Position numbers and translations under genes: made by a program
The notes under the pieces: generated by a model
What the model was told of the DNA's origin: nothing
What the model saw: the letters and a program-made list of their open reading frames with translations, nothing else
The model's database searches: none
Shown: positions 7,891 to 15,452 of the stretch, in pieces
Numbering within the stretch: the stretch's first letter is position 1
Layout of the letters: the number at the start of each line of letters is the position of its first letter
Assembly (NCBI GenBank): GCA_002415025.1
Contig: DIBR01000002.1
Coordinates: 79,412 to 143,411, forward strand
DNA from: Spongiibacteraceae bacterium UBA5047
GTDB lineage: Bacteria > Pseudomonadota > Gammaproteobacteria > Pseudomonadales > Spongiibacteraceae
DNA: 64,000 nucleotides
Reading direction: 5' to 3'

Positions 7891-9079
7891 ACGCGCAGAA
7901 CAGACCGTTGTTGTCTCCGGCGCGGCCCAGTCGCAAATTGGCCGCCGCCTGATGCGCGGTGAGCTGGAACTGACGCTGGAAGCCTGTCTTGCCGCCATTG
8001 ACGATGCCGGTCTGTCGCGAGACGAGATAGACGGCCTCGCATCTTATCCCGGAAAAATGGGTGGTCCGGCCGGATTCTCCGGCCCCGGTACGCCAACCGT
8101 GCAGGACAGTCTGCGCCTGCAGCTCAACTGGCATCGCGCAGGCCCCGAAGGGGCTGCGCAGTATGCACCCATCATTGATGCCGTTGCTGCGGTTGCTGCG
8201 GGTTATGCACGCCATGTGCTGGTCTATCGCACGGTTACAGAAGCCAGCGCCCAGAAAGGCGGGCGTAGCGGCATTGGTCTGGACGGCGGTGGCGGCGGGG
8301 TACCGCGCATGGATGGCGAGCTGGGTCAGATGTTGCCCTTTGGCGCCTTCTCGGCATCCAACTGGGTGGCGTGGCACTGCCAGCGCTATATGCACGAGTA
8401 CCGATTGAGCCGTGAGCAACTTGCGCAAATTTCTCTCAATGCCCGACGTAACGCCGCCCTGAATGACCAGGCCATTTATCGTGATGCGCTGACACTGGAG
8501 GATTACCTGTCGGCGCGTATGATTTCCACACCGCTGTGTTTGCTCGACTGCGATGTGCCCGCCGATGGCGCTACCGCGTTTGTTATTTCGGCAGCGGATT
8601 ACGCGAGCGAAATGAAGCAGCCGGTGATTCGTTTTGAAGCTGTCGGTTCGGCGCTGCATGACCGACCCTCCTGGTTTCAGCGCGGCGATCTAACCTCGAT
8701 GGCCGCCACAGATGCGGCCCGGCATTTGTGGTCGCGCACTTCGCTCAAGCCTCAGGACGTAGATGTAGCGCAGTTGTATGACGGTTTCAGCTGGCTGACG
8801 GTTATGTGGCTGGAAGCCCTGGGCTTTTGCGAAAAAGGTGGCGCCGGGGCCTTTATTGAGGGTGGTGAAAAAATCGCCCGCGATGGTGTGCTGCCGCTGA
8901 ACACCGGGGGTGGCCAGTTGTCGGGCGGGCGCTTGCACGGGTTTGGTTTGCTCTACGAGGCGGTGCTGCAACTGCGGGGGCAAGCGGGCAAGCGTCAGGT
9001 GGGGTCTGATCCGCGTGTTGCAATTGCTGCTGCCGGTGGCGGCCCGCTGGCGGGTGCGGTCTTGCTGGCAAGGCAATAG
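7883..9079 (+). CDS. Thiolase-fold SCP2/Ltp-like protein without the usual nucleophilic Cys (candidate aldolase)
   Basis: I place the start at the ATG at 7883, inside the end of the DUF35 gene, giving 398 residues. Earlier in-frame sequence is the shadow of that gene. The protein has the lipid-transfer thiolase fold signatures GADGATAF-like (VPADGATAFVIS), QLYDGFSW near residue 299 and GGGQLSGGRLHGFGLLYE near residue 345. At the place where thiolases carry the acyl-accepting cysteine I read RAGPEGAAQYAPI, with no Cys. Ltp2-type steroid aldolases also lack it and depend on two tyrosines. Tyr299 and Tyr358 here sit at roughly comparable places. Carbon-carbon cleavage by a retro-aldol reaction on an acyl-CoA side chain is therefore the favoured reading, though a degenerate thiolase cannot be excluded. 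Confidence 0.8.
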   Translation: MSERAEQTVVVSGAAQSQIGRRLMRGELELTLEACLAAIDDAGLSRDEIDGLASYPGKMGGPAGFSGPGTPTVQDSLRLQLNWHRAGPEGAAQYAPIIDAVAAVAAGYARHVLVYRTVTEASAQKGGRSGIGLDGGGGGVPRMDGELGQMLPFGAFSASNWVAWHCQRYMHEYRLSREQLAQISLNARRNAALNDQAIYRDALTLEDYLSARMISTPLCLLDCDVPADGATAFVISAADYASEMKQPVIRFEAVGSALHDRPSWFQRGDLTSMAATDAARHLWSRTSLKPQDVDVAQLYDGFSWLTVMWLEALGFCEKGGAGAFIEGGEKIARDGVLPLNTGGGQLSGGRLHGFGLLYEAVLQLRGQAGKRQVGSDPRVAIAAAGGGPLAGAVLLARQ

Positions 9080-9095
9080 GATTGTTATTGAGGCG

Positions 9096-10616
9096 CTAGA
9101 ATTTCTTTATCGTAGCGGGCCACTTGTCGCGAACTTCCGGGCGATAAAAATCAGACAGCATTTCCAGATACTGGCTCATTGCCCGGCGCGCCAATCCGGC
9201 TTCACCCGCTGCAATAGCCTGCACGCTTTTTTCGTGGGCTGCCGAAAGCGGGCCGATAACGTCTTTGGGTAATTCACCAAGCGGGTAGTTCATGGCCATG
9301 CGTGAAAGCACCTGCGCGAACAGGGCCATTGGCCGGTTGCCACTTAAGTCACTGATGGCGATTTCCAGATCGCGCATGGCACTGAGATATTCTTTCGGGT
9401 TGGCGGATTGTTCCCGGGCGAGCAAGGTTTCCAGCCGTTTTTTTCCTTCCGGTGTGATTCGCTCTGCAGCCATTTTCGATGTGGCCAGTTGCAGGGTTTT
9501 CCACACTTCAAAAAAGTAGTGGGTACTGAAATCGTAGTACTGCAGGTAACTCACAACAATATTGACGGTGTAATCGGGCAGTGGCTCGGCAATAACCAGC
9601 CCGCCGCCGTAGCCGCGCTTGCTGACCAGAATGCAGTGCAATTCAAGAATGCGTAGCGATTCGCGCAGTACCGCGCGGCTGACATTGTGACGTTCTTGCA
9701 GTTCGGGCTCGGTACCCAGGTGATCGCCGGGCTTGAGCCGCATTTTTCGAACAGTCTGAATAATTTCCAGAGCGAGGCGCTGGGCGGTTTTGTTAAAAAT
9801 TTCGTTTACCGGGTTGTTCGGCGACACCTGCAGTCTAACCAGACCGGATGAAGCCTTGCTGTCTGTTCCCTTAAGCTGCTTGCGCACGAGCCATTCACCA
9901 ACGGCCAGCAATTCGCGTTGAAAATGCTTGGCGCCGTCGGTATCACCACCCACCAGGGCTTCGAGAACCTGGCGGCGAATACGACGCGCATCGCGCAGGG
10001 TTTGCTCCACGTCCTTTTTGGTGGCCCGCGGTGGCAGGTCGTGAATGGTAATGTAGTAAAGCGCGTCCAGTGTTAAGGCTGTGGCGGGGTTGGTGGCCGT
10101 GTCGCGCAGAAAATTGCGAATTTGCGTGTGCAGGGCCATCTCGGCATTAAATTCCAGCGGCTCGGGGTCACGAAGGGCTTCGATAAAGGTTTGCGCCCGT
10201 TGCAGTTCGTGCTCGGGCAGGCGGGCTCCTGCCTGTTCCAACGCCATACATTCAATAATATTTCGCGCTTCGAACAATTCATCAATACTGATATGCGCCA
10301 GCTCAAGATAGGTGGCAAGCGCAAGGACCGCCGAAATTTCGGCGGGTTGTTCAATCATCAAGCCGCCCAGTTTGCCGCGACGCATACTGGCAACACCGTG
10401 ACGCTCGAGCTGACGGATGGCTTCGCGAATGGTGGCGCGGCTTACGCTGTAGCGTTCCTGCAGTTGCGGTTCATTGCCGAGGATTTTTCCCACCGGCCAG
10501 CCCATGGCGATGATGTCTTTCTTGATGGTTTCGGCGATGGTTTCGGCAAGTTTGCCTTTGCGTTTTTCCACCGTGGGTTTATCTGTCGGCAATGGTTGGG
10601 CCTCAGGTGCGTGCAC
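9096..10616 (-). CDS. Tandem double GntR/FadR-type transcription regulator
   Basis: At 506 residues this is twice the usual GntR length. It contains two complete copies of the FadR layout: winged helix 1 at about 21-90 (EPQLQERYSVSRATIREAIR), ligand-binding FCD-like domain 1 at about 95-245, winged helix 2 at about 272-345 (EPELQERHNVSRAVLRESLR), and FCD-like domain 2 at about 350-490. The two recognition regions are clearly related. GntR proteins normally dimerise on palindromes, so this chain may act as a covalent pseudo-dimer. The only in-frame start is GTG at 10616, without a good ribosome-binding site. A degenerate operator lies 73 bp upstream, suggesting autoregulation. The gene is convergent with the thiolase-fold gene and very probably controls this catabolic region. 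Confidence 0.88.
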   Translation of the reverse strand: MHAPEAQPLPTDKPTVEKRKGKLAETIAETIKKDIIAMGWPVGKILGNEPQLQERYSVSRATIREAIRQLERHGVASMRRGKLGGLMIEQPAEISAVLALATYLELAHISIDELFEARNIIECMALEQAGARLPEHELQRAQTFIEALRDPEPLEFNAEMALHTQIRNFLRDTATNPATALTLDALYYITIHDLPPRATKKDVEQTLRDARRIRRQVLEALVGGDTDGAKHFQRELLAVGEWLVRKQLKGTDSKASSGLVRLQVSPNNPVNEIFNKTAQRLALEIIQTVRKMRLKPGDHLGTEPELQERHNVSRAVLRESLRILELHCILVSKRGYGGGLVIAEPLPDYTVNIVVSYLQYYDFSTHYFFEVWKTLQLATSKMAAERITPEGKKRLETLLAREQSANPKEYLSAMRDLEIAISDLSGNRPMALFAQVLSRMAMNYPLGELPKDVIGPLSAAHEKSVQAIAAGEAGLARRAMSQYLEMLSDFYRPEVRDKWPATIKKF

Positions 10617-10688
10617 TGAACGCGGGTGCTGTTGCGGCGTATCAGCGGCTTAACGGACTGCCGAATGAACGCCGGAAAATGGTTAAAA

Positions 10689-10698
10689 CAGTGTCCTA
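10689..10698. promoter_or_regulatory. Operator candidate E (degenerate), TAGGACACTG on the minus strand
   Basis: It matches the shared palindrome at eight of ten positions of site C and lies 73 bp upstream of the double GntR gene. It is the weakest of the five sites. Its location makes autoregulation plausible. Confidence 0.4.
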
Positions 10699-10723
10699 TA
10701 ATAGCACAGCGCCGCGCGGGACA

Positions 10724-11677
10724 TCAGGGGCTGCCAGTGGCAGATACCGTATCCGGTGTATCGCGCAGGCGTCTGTGCGCAATAACCGGAACCAGCGTCA
10801 TAAATAAACTGATGCCAGCGTAGAGCAGCGTAGTGAAGAAAATCGCGTCGCCTATCGGGTCGACCTGGCCGGTCTGCGCAGGGAAGATCAAGGCCTTGAT
10901 AGCCACCGCCAGACTCATATTGCGAAAGCTGGCCTCAACGACAATGGCTAGCGTGTCGCGCTTCGACAAGCGCATCATGCGAGTGGTGAACCAGGCGCCG
11001 ATTTGAAGGCTAAGGCAGAATATCGTCAGCGCAATAATGCCGATAAGGCCGTAAGCCTTCGGGTCGAGCCGACCACTGCCACCGGCGCCTACCGCCATTA
11101 GCACGATCATGGCGAGACTCAGGCGAATAACCCAGCGCGAAAAAATTTCGCTTTTTGAAATCCCCAATAGTCGCCTGGCCGCCATGCCGATGCCGAGTGG
11201 CAGCAGCAGGTTCTGCGCAATTTCCCGCAGGATGCTGGCCGTGGGCATGTCAAAGTTTGCCGGCAAATGCTGGCCGATCATGAGCTCCAGCAGTAGCGGC
11301 GTGACGGCCAAAGCGGCCACGGTGGTGATGGCGGTGAGTGAGATGGAGAGGGCGATATTGCCGAGCCCGAAATGGGTGAGAATGTTACTCAACGTGCCGC
11401 CTGGAACTGCAGCGATAACGATGATGCCAGCGGCAATACCCGCGGGCACGGGCAGGGTGCTGGCCACGACCAGAGCGATCAGCGGGACGACTAGCCATTG
11501 CAAGCCCAGCCCGGTTAGCAGGGCGCGCGGAGCTTTGATTTCCAGCATAAAGTCTTGTGGCGCCAGCAGTGCACCCATACCCAGCATGGCCAGAATCAAC
11601 TGGGCGGAGGCCAGCGGATATTCAAAGCTCGCGTAGTTGTCAAAAAAGTGGTTAAAGAGCTCGGCTACCATTGTCAT
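10724..11677 (-). CDS. Bile acid:sodium symporter family (BASS/SBF) transporter
   Basis: This 317-residue protein has about nine to ten membrane segments and the SBF family core PGGTLSNILTHFGLGNIALS with the crossover motif, plus a later EASFRNMSLAVAI helix where sodium ligands lie in ASBT-type proteins. It would import an organic anion with sodium across the inner membrane. Bile acids, related steroids or other carboxylates are known cargo types for the family. It is the last gene of an operon coming from the promoter at about 15.4 kb, 21 bp after the PhoD-like gene. The start could be the ATG at 11677 or the one at 11671. A transporter at the end of a catabolic operon suggests uptake of the pathway's substrate. 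Confidence 0.85.
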   Translation of the reverse strand: MTMVAELFNHFFDNYASFEYPLASAQLILAMLGMGALLAPQDFMLEIKAPRALLTGLGLQWLVVPLIALVVASTLPVPAGIAAGIIVIAAVPGGTLSNILTHFGLGNIALSISLTAITTVAALAVTPLLLELMIGQHLPANFDMPTASILREIAQNLLLPLGIGMAARRLLGISKSEIFSRWVIRLSLAMIVLMAVGAGGSGRLDPKAYGLIGIIALTIFCLSLQIGAWFTTRMMRLSKRDTLAIVVEASFRNMSLAVAIKALIFPAQTGQVDPIGDAIFFTTLLYAGISLFMTLVPVIAHRRLRDTPDTVSATGSP

Positions 11678-11698
11678 ACCTTTTGTGAGCGCGGCTAA

Positions 11699-13351
11699 TC
11701 AGAGAATTTCATTGGTTCTCGCCGCAATGTCAAAGCGGGCAAAGGGCGCCAGCGTGTCGATGGCGGCGTCGCCCTCATCCGGTCGCCACTTGAAGTGACT
11801 GACGGCCAAACCGGCCTCGCTAAAATCCAGCAAGCTAAAACCGTTTTCTTCTATCGGCTCAACCAGAACGTCCGTGTGGAGGTCGCTGGCCGGCTTGGGT
11901 TTGGTGCCGCGAAATTTTGAGGGCCAGCCTAACACGCCGGTGCCAATAGCGCCGCTGAGAATGCTGTATACCGGGTTGTGTTGGTAGCTGGTGCCGCGGT
12001 TGGCGAGTATGCGACCGCTGCCGGTGGCGTGCAGGTCGCCGGAGATAAACAGCGGGCAGCGGTCGCTGCGTTCAACCGCTGCTGCCAGCAAGCGATCGTG
12101 CTGGGCCTGCCAGCCTTGGGGCCAGTAAGGTTTGGCTTGTGCGGTTCCCAGAGAGCCATCCTTGAGTTTCAGGTCCGGGTACCACTCCGCCCATTTGCCG
12201 GCAGTCCACAGTATGGGAGTTGAGGGCATTTGCGCGATATGCCGCGCAGGCGAATTCTTGCTGCGCTCGCACAACCAATGTTCGATATCGCGCGGCACAA
12301 AATTTGATTCTGCTGCGGTTTGCGCCGGATCAAGCTCGTTGGTCATATAACGGCGGCAGTCGTAGAGCAGGCCTTCAAAAAGCTTGCCAAAGCGCAGGGT
12401 GCCAAAATTTTCAGAGGAACCTCGGCTGTTCTTGTAAGCGGCGGGCAGCTGGTCGTTTGCCAGCAGCTCGGGGTAATACAGAGACTGGGTGCTGCGCGCA
12501 AGATCGAGCATAAAAGAATCGGCGGGAAAGGTTCGCAGGCGGGCATCGGCCTCGTCGTTTTCGCCGTAGTCGTGATCGTCTTGTAGAAAGAACATGGGCA
12601 CCGAGCGAAAACGCACACCGTAGAGTCCGGCAATCTGTGGCCCAAAGGCGAGCTTGAGTACCTGTTCGTTGGCGCTGCCGAGTACCGGCTGGCTGCGGTC
12701 GAACTTCCCGGCGATGCGGGTTGCGCGCCAGGAGTTACCCATAAAGCGGGAGCTTTTCAGATCCCAGTACACATGGTCGCCATTGGCAACCACGGCGTCG
12801 GGCTGAAAGGACAGCGCCCTAGCAAACAGCCGTTGGCGTGTCGGGTTGGGCAAGTAGGCGTTGAAAAAGCCGTAGTTGTAGAGGGTATCCGGCCCGCCGG
12901 CACAGGTGTAGGTGAGCAGTCGAAATGATTGAGCGCTGTGTTCGGGCGCAGGAAAGGTTTTAAGGGGCCAGCTATCACATAATGCATTGCCGTCAGGGTG
13001 CTTGAGTTGAAGGGCGTATTCAGTACCCGGCTGCAAGCCATCGACATCAAAGCGATAAAACAAACCGTCGCTGTCCGTCTGCTGTCCGGGGAAGGTGCGG
13101 TTGTTCACGTGCAGTACCGGCGTGGCTGCGGGCTTTGATCTGAACGATGATTTGATCAGGAAGCGGTGATGGTCGACGGTAGGTAACAGGTGGGCCAGTT
13201 CTCCGGCCCACCAACCGTCGTCGGGAGGCGCCTGTGGCTTGCGCCTCCCCCACAATTGCCAACCGGCGCCACCGGCAACGGCGGTGCCGGCAGACAAGCC
13301 GAGAAAGCGGCGACGACTGACACGGGGGTGACCAACACGGCGGTGACTCAT
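11699..13351 (-). CDS. Tat-exported PhoD-like metallophosphatase
   Basis: The N-terminus MSHRRVGHPRVSRRRFLGLS carries a twin-arginine motif (SRRRFLG) followed by a small-residue hydrophobic stretch, so export by Tat is expected. The metallophosphatase signatures VVANGDHVYWD, FLQDDHDYGENDEADA and FISGDLHATGSG occur in order. I use the ATG at 13351, giving 550 residues. A TTG fifteen bases upstream is also possible but its only purine-rich sequence is too close. PhoD-like enzymes hydrolyse phosphodiesters or monoesters with metal cofactors. It lies between the luciferase-like gene and the BASS transporter in an operon of intracellular catabolic enzymes, which is unusual. It may release a phosphate group from the external substrate before uptake (inference). 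Confidence 0.85.
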   Translation of the reverse strand: MSHRRVGHPRVSRRRFLGLSAGTAVAGGAGWQLWGRRKPQAPPDDGWWAGELAHLLPTVDHHRFLIKSSFRSKPAATPVLHVNNRTFPGQQTDSDGLFYRFDVDGLQPGTEYALQLKHPDGNALCDSWPLKTFPAPEHSAQSFRLLTYTCAGGPDTLYNYGFFNAYLPNPTRQRLFARALSFQPDAVVANGDHVYWDLKSSRFMGNSWRATRIAGKFDRSQPVLGSANEQVLKLAFGPQIAGLYGVRFRSVPMFFLQDDHDYGENDEADARLRTFPADSFMLDLARSTQSLYYPELLANDQLPAAYKNSRGSSENFGTLRFGKLFEGLLYDCRRYMTNELDPAQTAAESNFVPRDIEHWLCERSKNSPARHIAQMPSTPILWTAGKWAEWYPDLKLKDGSLGTAQAKPYWPQGWQAQHDRLLAAAVERSDRCPLFISGDLHATGSGRILANRGTSYQHNPVYSILSGAIGTGVLGWPSKFRGTKPKPASDLHTDVLVEPIEENGFSLLDFSEAGLAVSHFKWRPDEGDAAIDTLAPFARFDIAARTNEIL

Positions 13352-13382
13352 ATCGGCTGGCTTCAACCTCGGTTAGTGAATA

Positions 13383-14300
13383 TCACGCGCTAATAAGCTG
13401 ACGGCCCACAGTTTCCAGGTAGTGTACTACTGCAGAATTGTCGGGGTTGTTGCCAAGGCCCGGCACAAACACCCAGGTGATTCCCATCGCTGAAAGTTCG
13501 CTTAGGGTGTCGCGGTATTGCGTGGCGTTGGCGCTCAGGTCAGCGCTGTCTGCTTTGATGGCCTCAGGAAAGGGAATCAGAATATCCGGCTTGCCGCTGC
13601 GGTTGTTTTCCTGCCAGAGCGTCATCAGCCGCGTGATTTTTTCGCGAAGTTCGGTGAGGCCTGAAATAACCGGAGTGCGCACCACGCCAGACAGGTCTTT
13701 GGGTCCGATCAGGGGGATCCAGCCGCAGCCGCTTTCGGCAACCCGGCGTAAGCTCCGGGTGGAATTGCCGCCAATCCACACCGGAATTGGCTGTTGGACG
13801 GGCGCGGGCAGGGCCTGCAATTCACGGGCGCTAAAATGCATGCCTTCATAACTGAATGGCTTGCCGCTCCAGTGCAAGGGCAGCACATCTAGCAGCTCGT
13901 CCATCAAGGCGTTGCGTTCATCGAAGCTCACGCCTAAGGCATTAAACTCCTTTCGCAGATACCCGGCGCCTAGCCCCAGAATCATGCGGCCGTTCGACAA
14001 CTTGTCGACAGTGGCGGCAGACTTGGCCAACAGCAGAGGGTTGCGGTAAGGGCCAACCGCAAGGTGGGTATGCAGCTTTAGTTGCGAGGTGACGGCGGCA
14101 GCGTTGCCCAGCGCAATGAAAGGGTCGAGGGATTGATGGCCGCCCTGCGCCAGCCACGTGGCACCCGGCGCCGGGTGATCGGTAAAAGCCATGCCGTGCC
14201 AGCCACTCGCCTCTGCCGTTTTTGCCAGTTCGGACACCGCACCGGCTGCGAGCATATCGCCTTCGCTACCGTATTGTGGGTAGGCAAACATAAAGCGCAT
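13383..14300 (-). CDS. LLM-class (luciferase-like) flavin-dependent oxidoreductase
   Basis: The 305-residue protein starts at the ATG at 14300 (MRFMFAYPQYGSEGDM), supported by GGAGAT just upstream. In-frame sequence further upstream is not needed. It shows the TIM-barrel luciferase-like pattern: WHGMAFTDHPAPG, LHTHLAVGPYRNPLLLAKS, LSNGRMILGLGAGY and PVWIGGNSTRSLRRVAE. Members use FMN or F420 to oxidise or reduce hydrophobic substrates. F420 is rare in this kind of organism, so FMN is the safer guess. It follows the KARI-like gene by 37 bp and precedes the PhoD-like gene by 31 bp, in one operon. The substrate is unknown. Confidence 0.85.
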   Translation of the reverse strand: MRFMFAYPQYGSEGDMLAAGAVSELAKTAEASGWHGMAFTDHPAPGATWLAQGGHQSLDPFIALGNAAAVTSQLKLHTHLAVGPYRNPLLLAKSAATVDKLSNGRMILGLGAGYLRKEFNALGVSFDERNALMDELLDVLPLHWSGKPFSYEGMHFSARELQALPAPVQQPIPVWIGGNSTRSLRRVAESGCGWIPLIGPKDLSGVVRTPVISGLTELREKITRLMTLWQENNRSGKPDILIPFPEAIKADSADLSANATQYRDTLSELSAMGITWVFVPGLGNNPDNSAVVHYLETVGRQLISA

Positions 14301-14337
14301 GAAATATCTCCGGGAATAATCGCCGCGTCTTCGGGGC

Positions 14338-15306
14338 TCAGGCCGCGTCCGGTCCGAGCTGTTTGCGCAGGCCAGCCTCAAAGTCTTTTATGGCGGGGCC
14401 TGCATGCTGCTCACGCAGGGCGTTTAAGGTGGGCATGCCCTGCTCGCACTCCGCATCCCATTCGTCGGCAAATTTCCCCTTGGCGATGTAGTCAGTCATT
14501 GACCGCATGGAGGGCTTGAAATCGAGATCGTCGAAGTGCCCCCGCCGTGACAGTTGACCATACTGGCTGGCAGGGGAGTGCAAATCGAGTTGGCCGACAA
14601 AACCGATTTCGCGCAGCAATCGATAGTTGCGCTCTACCTCGCCGGACAGGGTTAGCTCGGTCAGAATGGCTTCCAGCGGAATATTCTGTTCCAGCATGGC
14701 GCCAATAAAAGCCTGATTGACATGGGCGAGGGCAGGCGAGAGCACCTGTTCTACGGCCAGATCGAGAACGGCTTCCTGATGGGGCGTCATTTCGATGGCG
14801 CCTTGCTGCAAGCCACCAAGCGCTTTGGCTACGGCCAGCAGTCGCTGCCTGGCGGTTCCGGTTGTATCCTGTTGCACACCCACGGCGGTGATAAAGCCTA
14901 CACCTTCTTCGTAACAGCGCCGCACTTCCGGGCCCAGCATGCGCGGGGCGATCATGCCGGTATCGCAGGCCAGCTTGAGCCGATCGAAAGCGAGGGCGTA
15001 GCCACTGGCAACGATTACCAGAGCGTCGTCGCGGGGGCTTACGGGCAATTTGGGAATGACGTCGTCCGGCACGACCATGCAGATTATGTCGGCAGAGGAG
15101 GCCGCCTCTATATCGGCAGCCTCAAAGCCGTCGTCGCGGGCCATCTGCCGGCTGCTGTCTGCCCGTACGTGAACCGACACCCGGCAGCCGGAATCGCGAA
15201 AATTCAGCGCCCAGCATCGGCCCTGGTTGCCGTAGCCGATTACGGCAATGTGCTGGCCTGCGATGGCTTCGGGGTTGGCGTCGGCATTGTGGTAAATCGT
15301 GGTCAT
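14338..15306 (-). CDS. Ketol-acid reductoisomerase-like NAD(P)-dependent enzyme (IlvC paralogue)
   Basis: This 322-residue protein is built like class I KARI. It has a Rossmann motif IGYGNQGR (residues 23-30), the MIAPRMLGPEVRRCYEEGVG segment matching the KARI MIAPKGPG...VR..Y region, then a C-terminal helical domain with DLAVEQ (Asp182, Glu186), a Glu-rich helix (LTELTLSGEVERNY) and HSPASQYG. In true KARI the Asp/Glu pairs bind two magnesium ions. The metal ligands appear partly kept, but the surrounding sequence is diverged and the gene is in a catabolic operon, not with ilvB/ilvN. It probably reduces or isomerises a non-amino-acid substrate. It is first in the operon KARI-like/LLM/PhoD/BASS and divergent from the P450. 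Confidence 0.8.
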   Translation of the reverse strand: MTTIYHNADANPEAIAGQHIAVIGYGNQGRCWALNFRDSGCRVSVHVRADSSRQMARDDGFEAADIEAASSADIICMVVPDDVIPKLPVSPRDDALVIVASGYALAFDRLKLACDTGMIAPRMLGPEVRRCYEEGVGFITAVGVQQDTTGTARQRLLAVAKALGGLQQGAIEMTPHQEAVLDLAVEQVLSPALAHVNQAFIGAMLEQNIPLEAILTELTLSGEVERNYRLLREIGFVGQLDLHSPASQYGQLSRRGHFDDLDFKPSMRSMTDYIAKGKFADEWDAECEQGMPTLNALREQHAGPAIKDFEAGLRKQLGPDAA

Positions 15307-15401
15307 GCGGGCTTCCTTGGTACCGGATTATTGTTATCTTTTTGGGTGTCAGTAATCTCGCGCGGCGGGCGGTTGCCGGCTGAGCGCTTGCATGCTATAA
15401 A

Positions 15402-15411
15402 CAGTACACTA
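15402..15411. promoter_or_regulatory. Operator candidate D, CAGTACACTA
   Basis: It lies in the divergent gap between the KARI-like operon (95 bp from its start) and the P450 (41 bp from its start), within the AT-rich sequence ATAAACAGTACACTATTTAA. It differs from site C only at the first base. It is placed to control both directions. Confidence 0.55.
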
Positions 15412-15452
15412 TTTAAAATAATAAGCAAATATCCCCTCACAGGAGCAATTTC

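Noticed and set aside
7721..8659. Long open frame on the minus strand opposite the thiolase-fold gene
   Set aside because: It is the complement of a GC-rich real gene with clear thiolase motifs and shows no domain pattern of its own.
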